Assembly: GCF_005405065.1 (NCBI RefSeq)
Contig: NZ_BJDI01000013.1
Location: forward strand, 1 to 64,000
Source of the DNA: Lactiplantibacillus nangangensis
GTDB lineage: Bacteria > Bacillota > Bacilli > Lactobacillales > Lactobacillaceae
Reading direction: 5' to 3'
DNA: 64,000 bases
The number at the start of each line of letters is the position of its first letter. Position 1 is the first letter of the stretch. Below are positions 49,107 through 57,823 of this stretch, piece after piece. The notes beneath the pieces were generated by a model. It was not told the origin of the DNA. It saw only the letters and a list, made by a program, of their open reading frames with translations, and did no database searches. The position numbers and the translations under genes are program-made.

Positions 49107-49194
49107 TGAAAATAACCGTGAGTAATTCTTTTCCGTCACTGTGCTAAAAGGCTATAATCAAAATAACAGCTAAACGGAGATTGGGGATCTTGAA

Positions 49195-50520
49195 ATGGGG
49201 ATTAGTGAACAACAATTGATTAACCGCCTAGTACCTGCACTTTTACGGATACGGCAAACGAAAATTTATCGCGTGATCCAACGAACAGTGATGCTCACTT
49301 TTCCGTTTGTCTTGATTGGGAGTTTCAGTCAAATCATTCAAGTGACATTACTGACGAAAACGGGGTTTTTAGCCAGTATTTTTCATTTATCAACTTGGGT
49401 ACCGTACTATAAATATTTACATTATCCGTTTGATAACTTGACTAATTTGACATTGGATAGTGTGGCAATTGTTGCGGCATTTGGGGCGGCTAAGTATTAT
49501 GCCAAAGCTTATCACCGTGATGATCAGTTGGCGGGCATCAGTGGGGCAATTGCGCTGCTACTAGTGGCGTATCAATATCCAGATCAAACGCAAGTTGACT
49601 TTAATCCGGTCTTGTTGGGGACGAATGGCCTAACGAGTGCCATTTTGATTGGGGTTGTGATTGGCATCCTGTTTCGCTGGTTTGGTCGACCTGCTGATGT
49701 GCCGCGTCAATCACACACGACCCAGATTTTAGACCGAACGTTTGCGTCTTTGTTACCGATGACAATCGGCTTTTTACTCGCAGTTGGCGTGGGCTTAGTC
49801 TTAAATTGGTTCATGTTATTCGATTATTCAGAACAGACTTTGGATCAATTGCAAAAAATTGCCACGTCGAGCCACAACGGCTTGATGACATTTGCAATGG
49901 CTGGCTTGACGCTGCTCATGGAATTACTTGGGTTGGCTGGACCGTTTCAACAACGTTTGCTGGCGAATACCCCTTCGATGACAACTAATTTGAATTATGC
50001 GCTCAGTCACCATTCAGCTTACCATGTGCCATATCCTTACACGTCCCATACGTTGTACGACGCTTTTGGGACTTTCGGCGGCACTGGGATGCTACTGGCA
50101 CTAATCATTACAATCATTATTAGCAGTCATAACCATAATTATCATGTCGTGGCGCGTTGGAGCCTCGTTCCAGCATTATTCAATAGTAATGGCCCAATGA
50201 TGACCGGATTACCAGTCTTATATAACCCAATTTATGCGATTCCGTTCATTTTAGCGCCACTCGTGAATATGTCGGTGGCGGCATTCGCCATCTGGTTAAA
50301 GTGGTTGCCGCCAATGGTTTATCCGGTACCGTTGGGGACACCAGGGCCTTTGATTGCTTTCATTGGGACAAATGGTAATCTGGTAGCGTTGTTGATTGGG
50401 TCGTTGGATCTGGTCATTTCGGTATTGATTTATTTGCCATTCATGCGGTTAGCGGAAGCTACTTTACATGCTGCTCATGAACAGAGTTTACGATTGGAGA
50501 TGACCGGCGATGATGCATAA
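49195..50520 (+). CDS. Orphan PTS EIIC component (lactose/cellobiose type)
   Basis: 441 residues with about ten helices, EIIC fold of the glucose/cellobiose superfamily. Characteristic stretches are RTVMLTFPFVLIGSF near residue 28, SLVPALFNSNGPMMTGLPVL near 325 and a PxxxPVPLGTPGP region near 385. No EIIA or EIIB domain and no such gene nearby, so it needs partners encoded elsewhere or has a non-transport role. Overlaps the following DUF915 gene by 11 bp. A homologue begins at 62785. Confidence 0.8.
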   Translation: MGISEQQLINRLVPALLRIRQTKIYRVIQRTVMLTFPFVLIGSFSQIIQVTLLTKTGFLASIFHLSTWVPYYKYLHYPFDNLTNLTLDSVAIVAAFGAAKYYAKAYHRDDQLAGISGAIALLLVAYQYPDQTQVDFNPVLLGTNGLTSAILIGVVIGILFRWFGRPADVPRQSHTTQILDRTFASLLPMTIGFLLAVGVGLVLNWFMLFDYSEQTLDQLQKIATSSHNGLMTFAMAGLTLLMELLGLAGPFQQRLLANTPSMTTNLNYALSHHSAYHVPYPYTSHTLYDAFGTFGGTGMLLALIITIIISSHNHNYHVVARWSLVPALFNSNGPMMTGLPVLYNPIYAIPFILAPLVNMSVAAFAIWLKWLPPMVYPVPLGTPGPLIAFIGTNGNLVALLIGSLDLVISVLIYLPFMRLAEATLHAAHEQSLRLEMTGDDA

Positions 50521-51388
50521 TTTGTTAAAACGTCGGCGTCGCAATAGTTTAGGGGTCCTTATCTTGGTTGGCCTGTTTCTGGTTGCCTTGATTTGGCCAG
50601 CTTATCAGTGGACGCAGGCAAATGTAAAATCGATGGCTGGCCGGCATGATTCGCGACTGTCACCGGTGATCTTAATTCCAGGCAGTAGCGCCACGCAGAA
50701 CCGGTTTGACCGGCTGGTGACGCAATTAAATAAAGCCGACAAACAGCGCCATAGCTTGATCAAATTAACAGTCAAAACGGATGGTACGATCAAGTCTTCG
50801 GGAACCCTACGACCACGTGATAATGAACCTTTTATTGTCGTGGGTTTTGAAAATAATAAAGATGGTTATAGCAATATTCAAAAACAAGCCCGCTGGTTTT
50901 CCTTGGCCTTTAAACAATTAGCGCACCGCTATCAATTTAATAATTTCAAGGCGATAGGACATTCAAATGGTGGCCTGGTTTATACTTATTTCTTTGAACA
51001 TTATTTCACGCGTGAGGATATTACGGTCAAAAAATTAATGACGATTGGGTCACCATATAACTTTTCAGAGGCCAATCTCAGTCACAAAACGCAAATGCTA
51101 GCAGATTTCATCAAGTATCGTGACCGATTACCGAAAAAGTTAGCTGTGTTCTCGGTCGCTGGCACCGAAAATTATGATTCTGATGGGCTTGTCCCAGCGC
51201 GCAGTGTGGAGGCTGGCAAGTACGTTTATCAAGGTCAGGTGAAGCATTACACGGAAGTGACGGTTACGGGGGATAACGCCCAACACTCTGATTTGCCGCA
51301 GAATAAGCAAATTGTCAGTCTGATTCAGGAGTACATCTTGGATAGTAAGAAGAAGACCCCGACGAAAGCGTTGATGGGTGCTAATTAA
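50510..51388 (+). CDS. Membrane-anchored DUF915 alpha/beta hydrolase
   Basis: 292 residues: basic N-terminus (KRRRRN), one signal-anchor helix (about 13-30) and an alpha/beta hydrolase domain. Nucleophile S152 in GHSNGG, oxyanion region ILIPGSS near 55, aspartate in YDSDGLVP and histidine in NAQHSDLP complete a plausible triad. Family DUF915 members are cell-surface esterases or lipases of uncertain substrate. Coupled by overlap to the EIIC gene, suggesting surface hydrolysis linked to transport. Confidence 0.8.
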   Translation: MMHNLLKRRRRNSLGVLILVGLFLVALIWPAYQWTQANVKSMAGRHDSRLSPVILIPGSSATQNRFDRLVTQLNKADKQRHSLIKLTVKTDGTIKSSGTLRPRDNEPFIVVGFENNKDGYSNIQKQARWFSLAFKQLAHRYQFNNFKAIGHSNGGLVYTYFFEHYFTREDITVKKLMTIGSPYNFSEANLSHKTQMLADFIKYRDRLPKKLAVFSVAGTENYDSDGLVPARSVEAGKYVYQGQVKHYTEVTVTGDNAQHSDLPQNKQIVSLIQEYILDSKKKTPTKALMGAN

Positions 51389-51418
51389 GATGGGTTAGTA
51401 ATTAAGGATAGGCGATGA

Positions 51419-51610
51419 TTGCCGCTTCCGGTCGTTGTTGATAACATGCGGCCGAGGGACCGGGTCAAGCCTGAAGAACGTCTTGACCCTCGCCCGGAAG
51501 CCTTGCATAGCCCACAAGTCTCCCGGCCGGTCCGTGGTGTAAGACCGGAAAAGCACCGGTCAAACGCCACCATCACGGCCGATGCTATCCACAACGACCT
51601 ACAGCTAGTC
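51419..51610 (+). repeat. Branched palindromic element BE9
   Basis: Starts TTGCCGCTTCCGG, ends CTACAGCTAGTC. Arms GGTCGTTGTTGATAACAT / ATGCTATCCACAACGACC; hairpin GGGTCAAG / CTTGACCC with loop CCTGAAGAACGT; third hairpin ACCGGAAAAGCACCGGT. Between the convergent DUF915 and gluconokinase genes. Confidence 0.85.
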
Positions 51611-51737
51611 AGTAATTCTGAATGATTGTTTAGATTTAGGGGAAGCCGCATGAGGCCATTTTTAGCATAACCAACGCGTGTATTACGGGATTTACGACAA
51701 GGTTGGTATTTTCAACGCTTAGTCACTAGAATATTAA

Positions 51738-51771
51738 AACGAGCCTGGGAAAATTATCCAGACTCGTTTGC
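51738..51771 (-). terminator. Terminator of gntK
   Basis: On the minus strand AAACGAGTCTGG pairs with CCAGGCTCGTTTT and a short U-run, 10 bp after the stop. Confidence 0.75.
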
Positions 51772-51780
51772 GTTATATGA

Positions 51781-53292
51781 CTACTTGAATTTACTTAACT
51801 GGTTGAAAATTGGTTGATAGGCCGCAATCAATTGTTCATAGATCGGATAAAGTTCTTGATAATTTTGGACGTTCGTTGGATTGGGATGTTGCTGCCGTGT
51901 TGACTCAATCATTGTTTTGACGGCGGTTAGGTTGGAAATCTGGCCCAAACTTTCAAGCCCTAAAATAGCAGCGCCTAAACTTGAACTGGCCATGCTATCT
52001 GGAATTGTGACGGTCGTGTCAAAAATATCAGCTAAAATGCCAAGCCAAGTCTCAGAACGGGTGAAGCCGCCAGTGGCTTGTAATTGGGTGAATGGACCAG
52101 TCAACGCTTGGACCATTTTTGCCACATGGGCAAGGTTGAAGCAGATGCCTTCAAGCGCCGCACGGGTCATCTCTGACCGTGAATGTCGTGCGGTCAAGCC
52201 AAAGTAGGCACCGCGGGCAGTCGCTTCCCAAAGTGGGGCCCGTTCACCGTTCAAATACGGATGCATGAGTAGCCCATGACTGCCAGCTGGGACCTTAGCA
52301 GCTAACGCGAGCATCATTTCAATGGTTGAACGGTCGGTTCCCTCATTGACGGCCTTTTCGGCAGAGAACAGGGTGTCCTCGACCCACCGTAAGACATTAC
52401 CGCCGTTATTGACCGGGCCACCGACGACCCAGCGATGCGGCGCCAAGTAGTAACAGAAGAGGCGGCCATGGGGGTCTAATTTTGGTGCGTCGGTAACGAC
52501 CCGAATGGCGCCAGAAGTGCCAATTGTGATAGCGGCAACACCAGGTTCGATGGCATTTACACCTAAATTGGCGAGACAACCATCACTTGCACCGACAATC
52601 AGTGGAGTTGTGGGTGAGAGCTTTAATTTAGTAGCAACGGTTTCGTTTAAGCCGATGAGTTGGGTGGTCGTATCGACCAGTTGTGGCAGTTGTGTTGCTG
52701 TAATTTGAGCCAATTTTAAGGCTTGCGGGTCCCAATCAAAGGTATGCAAGTTAAATAGGCCGGTTGCATTGGCTATCGAGTAATCGGTGACGAGTTGACC
52801 GCACAGTCGTTGTAAGAGATACGCTTTAATGTCAACGAACCAACGGGCCTGCTGATGTAATTTAGGCTTGGTTTGCGCGAGCCAAACGAGCTTGGCCAAC
52901 GGTGTCATTGGATGCAAGGGTGTCCCCGTGTTAGCGTACAGGTCATGGGCGTTCGGCAGGGCTCGCAATTGTTCGGCGGCCGCTGCGGCGCGGTTATCCG
53001 CCCAAGTCAACATGCGGGTCAGGGGTTGGAACTGGTCATCAAGCAAAATCAAGCTATGCATCGCTGCTGAAAAACTAATGCCAGCAACTGGCTGGGTCGC
53101 TTTTTCAGTGACCTCAGCGATGCCTGCAACGACTGCGTCATAAATTTCAGCCGGACTTTCTTCGGCCATCTCTGGTTCGGTTTGATAGAGCGGGTAGCCA
53201 TGATTGGCACTGGCGATCGCGGTGCCGGCCTGGTCGTAGAGCACAACTTTGGTACTGGTGGTGCCGACATCGACGCCGATAATTTCTGTCAT
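51781..53292 (-). CDS. gntK: Gluconokinase, FGGY family
   Basis: 503 residues. Phosphate-1 loop GVDVGTTSTKVVL at residue 5, adenosine-site GATGGFTRSETW-like stretch (LQATGGFTRSETWLGILADI) near 405. The segment SAAMHSLILLD, then LTWADNRA and TGTPLHPMTPLAKL match Bacillus-type GntK rather than xylulokinase or glycerol kinase. GAAAGGA ribosome site. It phosphorylates gluconate to 6-phosphogluconate for the pentose phosphate/phosphoketolase route. No permease adjoins it. Divergent from an RpiR regulator. Confidence 0.8.
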   Translation of the reverse strand: MTEIIGVDVGTTSTKVVLYDQAGTAIASANHGYPLYQTEPEMAEESPAEIYDAVVAGIAEVTEKATQPVAGISFSAAMHSLILLDDQFQPLTRMLTWADNRAAAAAEQLRALPNAHDLYANTGTPLHPMTPLAKLVWLAQTKPKLHQQARWFVDIKAYLLQRLCGQLVTDYSIANATGLFNLHTFDWDPQALKLAQITATQLPQLVDTTTQLIGLNETVATKLKLSPTTPLIVGASDGCLANLGVNAIEPGVAAITIGTSGAIRVVTDAPKLDPHGRLFCYYLAPHRWVVGGPVNNGGNVLRWVEDTLFSAEKAVNEGTDRSTIEMMLALAAKVPAGSHGLLMHPYLNGERAPLWEATARGAYFGLTARHSRSEMTRAALEGICFNLAHVAKMVQALTGPFTQLQATGGFTRSETWLGILADIFDTTVTIPDSMASSSLGAAILGLESLGQISNLTAVKTMIESTRQQHPNPTNVQNYQELYPIYEQLIAAYQPIFNQLSKFK

Positions 53293-53413
53293 AAACTTAG
53301 TCCTTTCAAAATTATAATTATCCTTAGTTTAGTCAACTTTGGTAGCGGTCGCAATGAGAAATTATTGGTGCGTTGCTAAACTGTGGTAAAATTTGGTCAT
53401 GGAGGTGGGCAGC

Positions 53414-54289
53414 GTGTCTGCAAAAGCCACACATCGTAACCGCGTTTTGACCTTGATTCGGTCGTACTATCCTAACTTGAGTCACACCGATCGCAAAATT
53501 GCGGATTATATTATTCAGGACCCCGTGAAGACGGCGGCCCAATCAATTTCAGATCTAGCCGCCGCGGTGGGCGTTTCGACAGCCACGGTCTCACGCTTCG
53601 TGAAACGGATCAGTTTTAACAGCTTCCGGGACTTTTCACGTGAACTGACCGCTGCGGAACCGTTGGAACAGACGACTGCCGAAGCCTTTCAAGATGTTGA
53701 AAAACAGACGACGTTGAAAGGAATCGCGGATTCGACCTTTAGCAGTATTCGAAGTTCCTTAGACCAAACGAGCCAAGTGATGACCGAAGCTGAATTGAAG
53801 AAAGCGGTTCGGCTGTTGACCCAAGCACGAAGTATCGCGTTTTACGGTCTGGGTGGGTCTTCAGTGGCCGCTCTGGATGGCTATCACAAGTTTGTGCGGA
53901 CCGGGATTCCTTGTGCGCAGAATAGCGACTATGATATGCAACTGATGCAAGCCGCACAGATGTCGGGCCAAGATGTTGCCGTCGTGATTTCACATACTGG
54001 CCGTAACCAACAAACTTTACAAATCTTAGCAACTTTGAAAAAACAACGGGTCCCAGTAATCGCACTCACGAGTTTCGGTAATTCGCCGTTAGCTCAGGCG
54101 AGTGATGTGGCGTTTATTTCGGTTGCGGAAGAAGTAAATTATCGTTCAGAGGGCTTGACCTCGTTAATTGCGCAAATGAGTATTATTGATAGTTTATTTT
54201 TGATGACGGCGGTTCATGGTAACGTTAAAATGGCCGCCAGCCTTAGTCGTGTTCGTGAGGCAATTAGCCAAACACGGACTGAATTATAA
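53414..54289 (+). CDS. RpiR-family regulator (HTH plus SIS domain)
   Basis: 291 residues: N-terminal HTH_6 (about 1-77: ADYIIQDPVKTAAQSISDLA, then GVSTATVSRFVKRI) and C-terminal sugar-isomerase (SIS) domain (about 120-255: IAFYGLGGSSVAA, VVISHTGRNQQ). GTG 53414 is set by GGAGGTGGG 7 bp upstream. 121 bp from the divergent gntK start; expected to sense a phosphosugar such as 6-phosphogluconate and control gntK. Confidence 0.82.
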   Translation: MSAKATHRNRVLTLIRSYYPNLSHTDRKIADYIIQDPVKTAAQSISDLAAAVGVSTATVSRFVKRISFNSFRDFSRELTAAEPLEQTTAEAFQDVEKQTTLKGIADSTFSSIRSSLDQTSQVMTEAELKKAVRLLTQARSIAFYGLGGSSVAALDGYHKFVRTGIPCAQNSDYDMQLMQAAQMSGQDVAVVISHTGRNQQTLQILATLKKQRVPVIALTSFGNSPLAQASDVAFISVAEEVNYRSEGLTSLIAQMSIIDSLFLMTAVHGNVKMAASLSRVREAISQTRTEL

Positions 54290-54311
54290 GGTGGATTTTT
54301 TGTAAGATGGG

Positions 54312-55097
54312 ATGGATGGCATGACGAAACGACAACATTTCCGGCCGGTATATGCCAAGACTCGCGGCGCAAGTTGGCGGCGCAGGCTCAGCTGGCTGTT
54401 CATTTTGTTGCTAATTGCTGGGTTGATTTGGGGCGGCTTACAATGGGTACAACAGCGTCGTGCGGCCGTTGTGGCGGGCTTTAATGTCCGCGGCATTGCG
54501 GTCACTCAAAATGATGGCTATTTGGATTTTGCCGCCTTGGAAAATGACGGTTTAAAATTTGTTTATCTTAAAGCGACCCAGGGTGCGAGTTATACAGATG
54601 ATAACTTTTCAAGCAATTATTCGCGTGTCCTGGGCACTAATTTAGGTGTCGGTGTCTCGCATGTTTTCAGCTTTTCAAGTTCAGGCAAGGCGCAAGCGGC
54701 CTATTTTGAAAGGGTCGTTGGACACAATATCGGTAATCTACCGATTGCGATTCAGGTGCAGTATTATGGCGACTATACGGCCGATACGGTCAACGTGAAG
54801 CGTGCTCAGACACAATTACGCACGATGGTTTTAAAGTTAACAAACCATTATGATCGTAATTGTGTGGTCTGGTCAACGCCATCTGTTGCTAATAAGCTTG
54901 TCAAACCGGTCATTAAGCAATCTCCGTTATGGTTGAATACCACAAATACCCATCACCGAGACAAGCGCATCATTTTTATGCATTATTCGAATCGGGCTGT
55001 CTATCGGCAAAATGGGACCAGTCAAGAATTCAGTGGGATTATTTTTAATGGCAATAACGATGCCTATCAAAACTTAGTCTCAGCTGGCCTAAATTAA
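54312..55097 (+). CDS. GH25-like membrane-anchored protein lacking catalytic acids
   Basis: 261 residues: basic N-terminus, one membrane helix (about 28-46), then a GH25 (lysozyme-like) domain. Landmarks are recognisable but the acids are gone: the usual G-x-D-V-S start reads GFNVR (N58), KATEG reads KATQG (Q90), and the catalytic D-x-E reads QVQ (Q148, Q150) in NLPIAIQVQYYGD. Probably a pseudoenzyme that may bind peptidoglycan without cutting it. Start ATG 54312 or 54321; neither has a strong site. Possibly read through from the RpiR gene 22 bp upstream. Confidence 0.7.
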   Translation: MDGMTKRQHFRPVYAKTRGASWRRRLSWLFILLLIAGLIWGGLQWVQQRRAAVVAGFNVRGIAVTQNDGYLDFAALENDGLKFVYLKATQGASYTDDNFSSNYSRVLGTNLGVGVSHVFSFSSSGKAQAAYFERVVGHNIGNLPIAIQVQYYGDYTADTVNVKRAQTQLRTMVLKLTNHYDRNCVVWSTPSVANKLVKPVIKQSPLWLNTTNTHHRDKRIIFMHYSNRAVYRQNGTSQEFSGIIFNGNNDAYQNLVSAGLN

Positions 55098-55105
55098 AGT
55101 GACTA

Positions 55106-55141
55106 AAAAAATTGCGACCCGTTTGATGGTCGCAATTTTTT
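55106..55141. terminator. Bidirectional terminator
   Basis: AAAAAATTGCGACC / GGTCGCAATTTTTT, 14-bp perfect stem between the convergent GH25-like and DUF4828-like genes. Confidence 0.9.
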
Positions 55142-55523
55142 AGTTAGCAGCTTCGTTTAGTGCGCCGGGCGAGAGAATCACGTAGTTTCGATTATCTGCC
55201 TCGTCAAACAAGCTGACTGGACGCTGTTCATTTGCTTTGACTTCTAAATGAAAGCCATATTTGTCGAGTAAGACGAGCTCGCTCGATGAAATTGATTCGA
55301 CCGTCGCCGGCATTGGCCGGCCATCGATGCGAATGATCATGTTTGGATCGATTTCAAGCTTGTGATCGCGGTGATGTTCTTCGTCGCGATAGGTCCATGT
55401 CCCTGCATAAAAAACTGCCAAGTCACCACTTGCGTTTTTGGTAGGGTGTTGCTTGCGTAATAAGGTACTTGAGAGTCCTGCCAGTAATGATAAGCCAAAT
55501 AAAATGGCGCCACGTCGCTTCAC
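55140..55523 (-). CDS. DUF4828-like exported or membrane-anchored protein
   Basis: 127 residues: short hydrophobic N-terminus (RRGAILFGLSLLAGLSSTL) followed by a small beta-rich domain with GTWTYRDEEHH and LEIDPNMIIRIDGRPMPATV. I recall this as DUF4828 of lactobacilli, with modest confidence. AAGGTTG ribosome site. Monocistronic; function unknown. Confidence 0.6.
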   Translation of the reverse strand: MKRRGAILFGLSLLAGLSSTLLRKQHPTKNASGDLAVFYAGTWTYRDEEHHRDHKLEIDPNMIIRIDGRPMPATVESISSSELVLLDKYGFHLEVKANEQRPVSLFDEADNRNYVILSPGALNEAAN

Positions 55524-55826
55524 CGGATCAACCTTCTTTCATTAAGTTTACCCTTAAAATATACCACTAATGAAAGGCATTCGTCACGCAATAACCTGAT
55601 TCTTAGCAAAGCTTTTAGACCCCTGTTACCTGTTAGTAATGAAAGTAATATTTTGTAAAATTGATGATGAAATTTAACATCTTTTTGATAACATTTTATT
55701 TTTCAAATTTTAAATCAAAACAGCTTTTTAGACAGAAGTTGAGTGTCGTGAGAGGTGGGTATGAGTCGTTTTGCATAAAAAAATCAATAATGTGGCTGTG
55801 TAAAGTTAACACTGTGATTTAATTTC
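55524..55826. other. AT-rich intergenic region
   Basis: About 300 bp with no gene and no BE or D element. Long A/T tracts (55640-55730) are typical of an upstream-promoter or curved DNA region serving the toxin-antitoxin promoter, but nothing specific is seen. Confidence 0.4.
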
Positions 55827-55855
55827 TTTACAAGTATGGTAAAAGCCCCTATACT
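55827..55855 (+). promoter_or_regulatory. Strong promoter of the GNAT toxin-antitoxin pair
   Basis: TTTACA at 55827, 17-nt spacer, TATACT at 55850; leader of about 45 nt to the antitoxin start. Confidence 0.65.
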
Positions 55856-55907
55856 TAGGAAACCAAACATAGTTAGTGAAGATGATATTTGTGAAGGAGA
55901 AATCAAA

Positions 55908-56099
55908 ATGGCAGTCACTGATCCCCAAAATAGTGTTAAACATACAATTACAGTTAAGAGTCCACAAGAATTTAATCAGCTGATGACAATTTTGATGCCT
56001 GACCATGATGTGAAACAATCGTCAGCGTTTAAAGCAGATATTGAACGTGCCAAACGTGCATTAGTTAAGCCAGTGGATATTATTGATCGAGCGAAGTAG
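55908..56099 (+). CDS. Putative antitoxin of a GNAT toxin-antitoxin pair
   Basis: 63 residues, MAVTDPQNSVKHTITVKSPQ, then a central segment with EFNQLMTILMPDHD and a basic C-terminus (IERAKRALVKPVDIIDRAK). The beta-like KHTITVKSPQ followed by a helix could be a ribbon-helix-helix variant, but it lacks the DUF1778 pattern seen in AtaR/TacA antitoxins. GAAGGAGA lies 7 bp before ATG 55908; the longer frame from 55836 overlaps the promoter. Overlaps the acetyltransferase by 17 bp. Antitoxin role is inferred from size, order and coupling. Confidence 0.6.
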   Translation: MAVTDPQNSVKHTITVKSPQEFNQLMTILMPDHDVKQSSAFKADIERAKRALVKPVDIIDRAK

Positions 56100-56643
56100 T
56101 TTAAGGTATATCACTTCGCAGCGTATTTTAAGGCAGTTTGATTGTGGCAATGATCAAGTAAATCAATATTTATGGCATCAAGCCATTCAGGATGAAAAAC
56201 ATCATACACGTTCGACGACGATTTACCTAGATGGTGATAGAATCGTTGCGTATTATACAATCTCAACGGGTGTGATTGATGTAAAAACCGGGTACGATCG
56301 TTTGATTTTTAATCGATTACGGGCGTTACCAAGTGACAATAACCAACAAATCAATTTGCCTGTTGTTGAAATCTCATGGCTGGGAGTTGATACGCGCTGG
56401 CAACGGCAACATCTGGGCGCAAAGCTGATCTATGATTGTTTTGACAGTGTGTTGAAATTACGGTTTGATTTAAATATTGGCACTATTGGTATTGTGGTCA
56501 GTTCGTTATCTGCTGCACTGGATTTTTATAAACAATATGCTTTCAAATATCTACATTATGATTATGATAACCAAGCAATGTTTCCAAAAACTTATCCGTT
56601 ATTTGTGAGTACGGAAAGTTTAAAGTTAATGATGACCGAGTAG
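56083..56643 (+). CDS. GNAT acetyltransferase, probable tRNA-acetylating toxin
   Basis: 186 residues of GNAT fold: FDCGNDQVNQYLWHQAIQDE near residue 19, AYYTISTGVID near 58, LPVVEISWLGVDTRWQRQHL near 92 with acetyl-CoA loop QRQHLGA, and LDFYKQYAFKYL near 146. This matches TacT/AtaT-type toxins (CG-x-x-x-x-x-YL, YYTLS, P-x-x-x-L-x-x-L-x-VD-x-x-x-Q-x-x-x-LG). TTG 56083 is the only workable start, inside the antitoxin gene. Such toxins acetylate aminoacyl-tRNA and stop translation. A non-toxin GNAT enzyme remains possible. Confidence 0.7.
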   Translation: MIERSSLRYITSQRILRQFDCGNDQVNQYLWHQAIQDEKHHTRSTTIYLDGDRIVAYYTISTGVIDVKTGYDRLIFNRLRALPSDNNQQINLPVVEISWLGVDTRWQRQHLGAKLIYDCFDSVLKLRFDLNIGTIGIVVSSLSAALDFYKQYAFKYLHYDYDNQAMFPKTYPLFVSTESLKLMMTE

Positions 56644-56649
56644 TTGTGT

Positions 56650-56687
56650 ATTGGTACTGTCTAATTGAGGCAGCACCAATTTTTTTA
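56650..56687 (+). terminator. Terminator of the GNAT pair
   Basis: ATTGGT.CTG / CAG.ACCAATTTTTTT stem-loop, 7 bp after the stop. Confidence 0.75.
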
Positions 56688-56800
56688 TGTCCCAGGTAGA
56701 ATTACGGCAAGTCAGCGCATAAAACTGTTAAAATAGATTTATGACTTAATTGATTATCAGAAAATTAAACCGGTTACATTAACTTGAAGGGAGCTCGAGT

Positions 56801-57811
56801 ATGTTAAAATTAGGAATCATCGGCACAAATTGGATCACGCAGCAATTTATTGATGCTGCCCATGAATCTGGTGAGTGGCAGTTGACGACGGTCTATTCGC
56901 GACATTTAGCACGGGCGCGGGAGTTTGCGACACTGAACCACGCGACGGAAACTTTTGACGACCTTGACCAATTTTACAGTCAAGGGAGTTTTGATGCAGT
57001 TTATATTGCCTCACCAAACAGTTTGCACTTTGAGCAGGCCAAACTAGCCTTAGCTCATGAGAAACACGTGATTGTTGAGAAACCGGCTGTCGCAAATCAA
57101 GCTGAGTTCGAGCAACTCGATGAATGCTTACGACAACATCCTGATTGTCTGCTGTTTGAGGCAGCTCGTCAGATTCACGAGGTAAATTTCAAACGGATTC
57201 AAGCACAGTTAGCGAAAATGCCGCGAATTCAAGGCGCCACATTGACCTATATGAAATATTCTTCGCGTTATGATGCCGTTTTAGCTGGTGAAGAACCTAA
57301 TATTTTTTCACTCAAGTTCGCCGGTGGGGCACTCCAAGATTTAGGCGTCTATCTCGCGTATGATGCGGTTGGTTGGTTCGGCATGCCGGATGAAGTTGCG
57401 TATTACCCGACCTTGATTCGCACCAAGGTCGATGGCAAAGGGGTGGCGGTTTTACGTTACCCTAGTTTTACCGTGACCTTGAATGTTGGTAAGACGAGTA
57501 ATTCGTTTTTACCGTCTGAAATCAATGGGTTGCGCGACACTATCGTGATGGATAATGCCGCCGAACTCGGTCAAGTCAGCTATCATGATGATCAAGGAAC
57601 GGTCCAATCTATTGGGGTTAAACCGGACAAGAATCCGATGTTGGCGGAAGCGCGTGACTTTGCCGCGGTGATCAATGATCCAGCCGGTCATCGAAGTGAG
57701 TATCAAAGCTGGCGCCAACTTAGTCGCAATGTTAATAAACTATTATTTAATTTACGGCAATCCGGACACATTTATTTTAATGATGCTGAACGGAATCAGC
57801 CTGATAAATAG
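56801..57811 (+). CDS. Gfo/Idh/MocA-family oxidoreductase
   Basis: 336 residues. Rossmann motif GIIGTNWITQQF near residue 5, DAVYIASPNSLHFEQA near 67, VIVEKPAVAN (catalytic lysine) near 90, and a C-terminal domain with GGALQDLGVYLAYDAVGWFG near 168. GGGAGC ribosome site before the ATG. Only 12 bp separate it from the DEAD-box helicase gene, so they are probably cotranscribed, an odd pairing. Substrate unknown. Confidence 0.8.
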   Translation: MLKLGIIGTNWITQQFIDAAHESGEWQLTTVYSRHLARAREFATLNHATETFDDLDQFYSQGSFDAVYIASPNSLHFEQAKLALAHEKHVIVEKPAVANQAEFEQLDECLRQHPDCLLFEAARQIHEVNFKRIQAQLAKMPRIQGATLTYMKYSSRYDAVLAGEEPNIFSLKFAGGALQDLGVYLAYDAVGWFGMPDEVAYYPTLIRTKVDGKGVAVLRYPSFTVTLNVGKTSNSFLPSEINGLRDTIVMDNAAELGQVSYHDDQGTVQSIGVKPDKNPMLAEARDFAAVINDPAGHRSEYQSWRQLSRNVNKLLFNLRQSGHIYFNDAERNQPDK

Positions 57812-57823
57812 AAACGAGGAACT

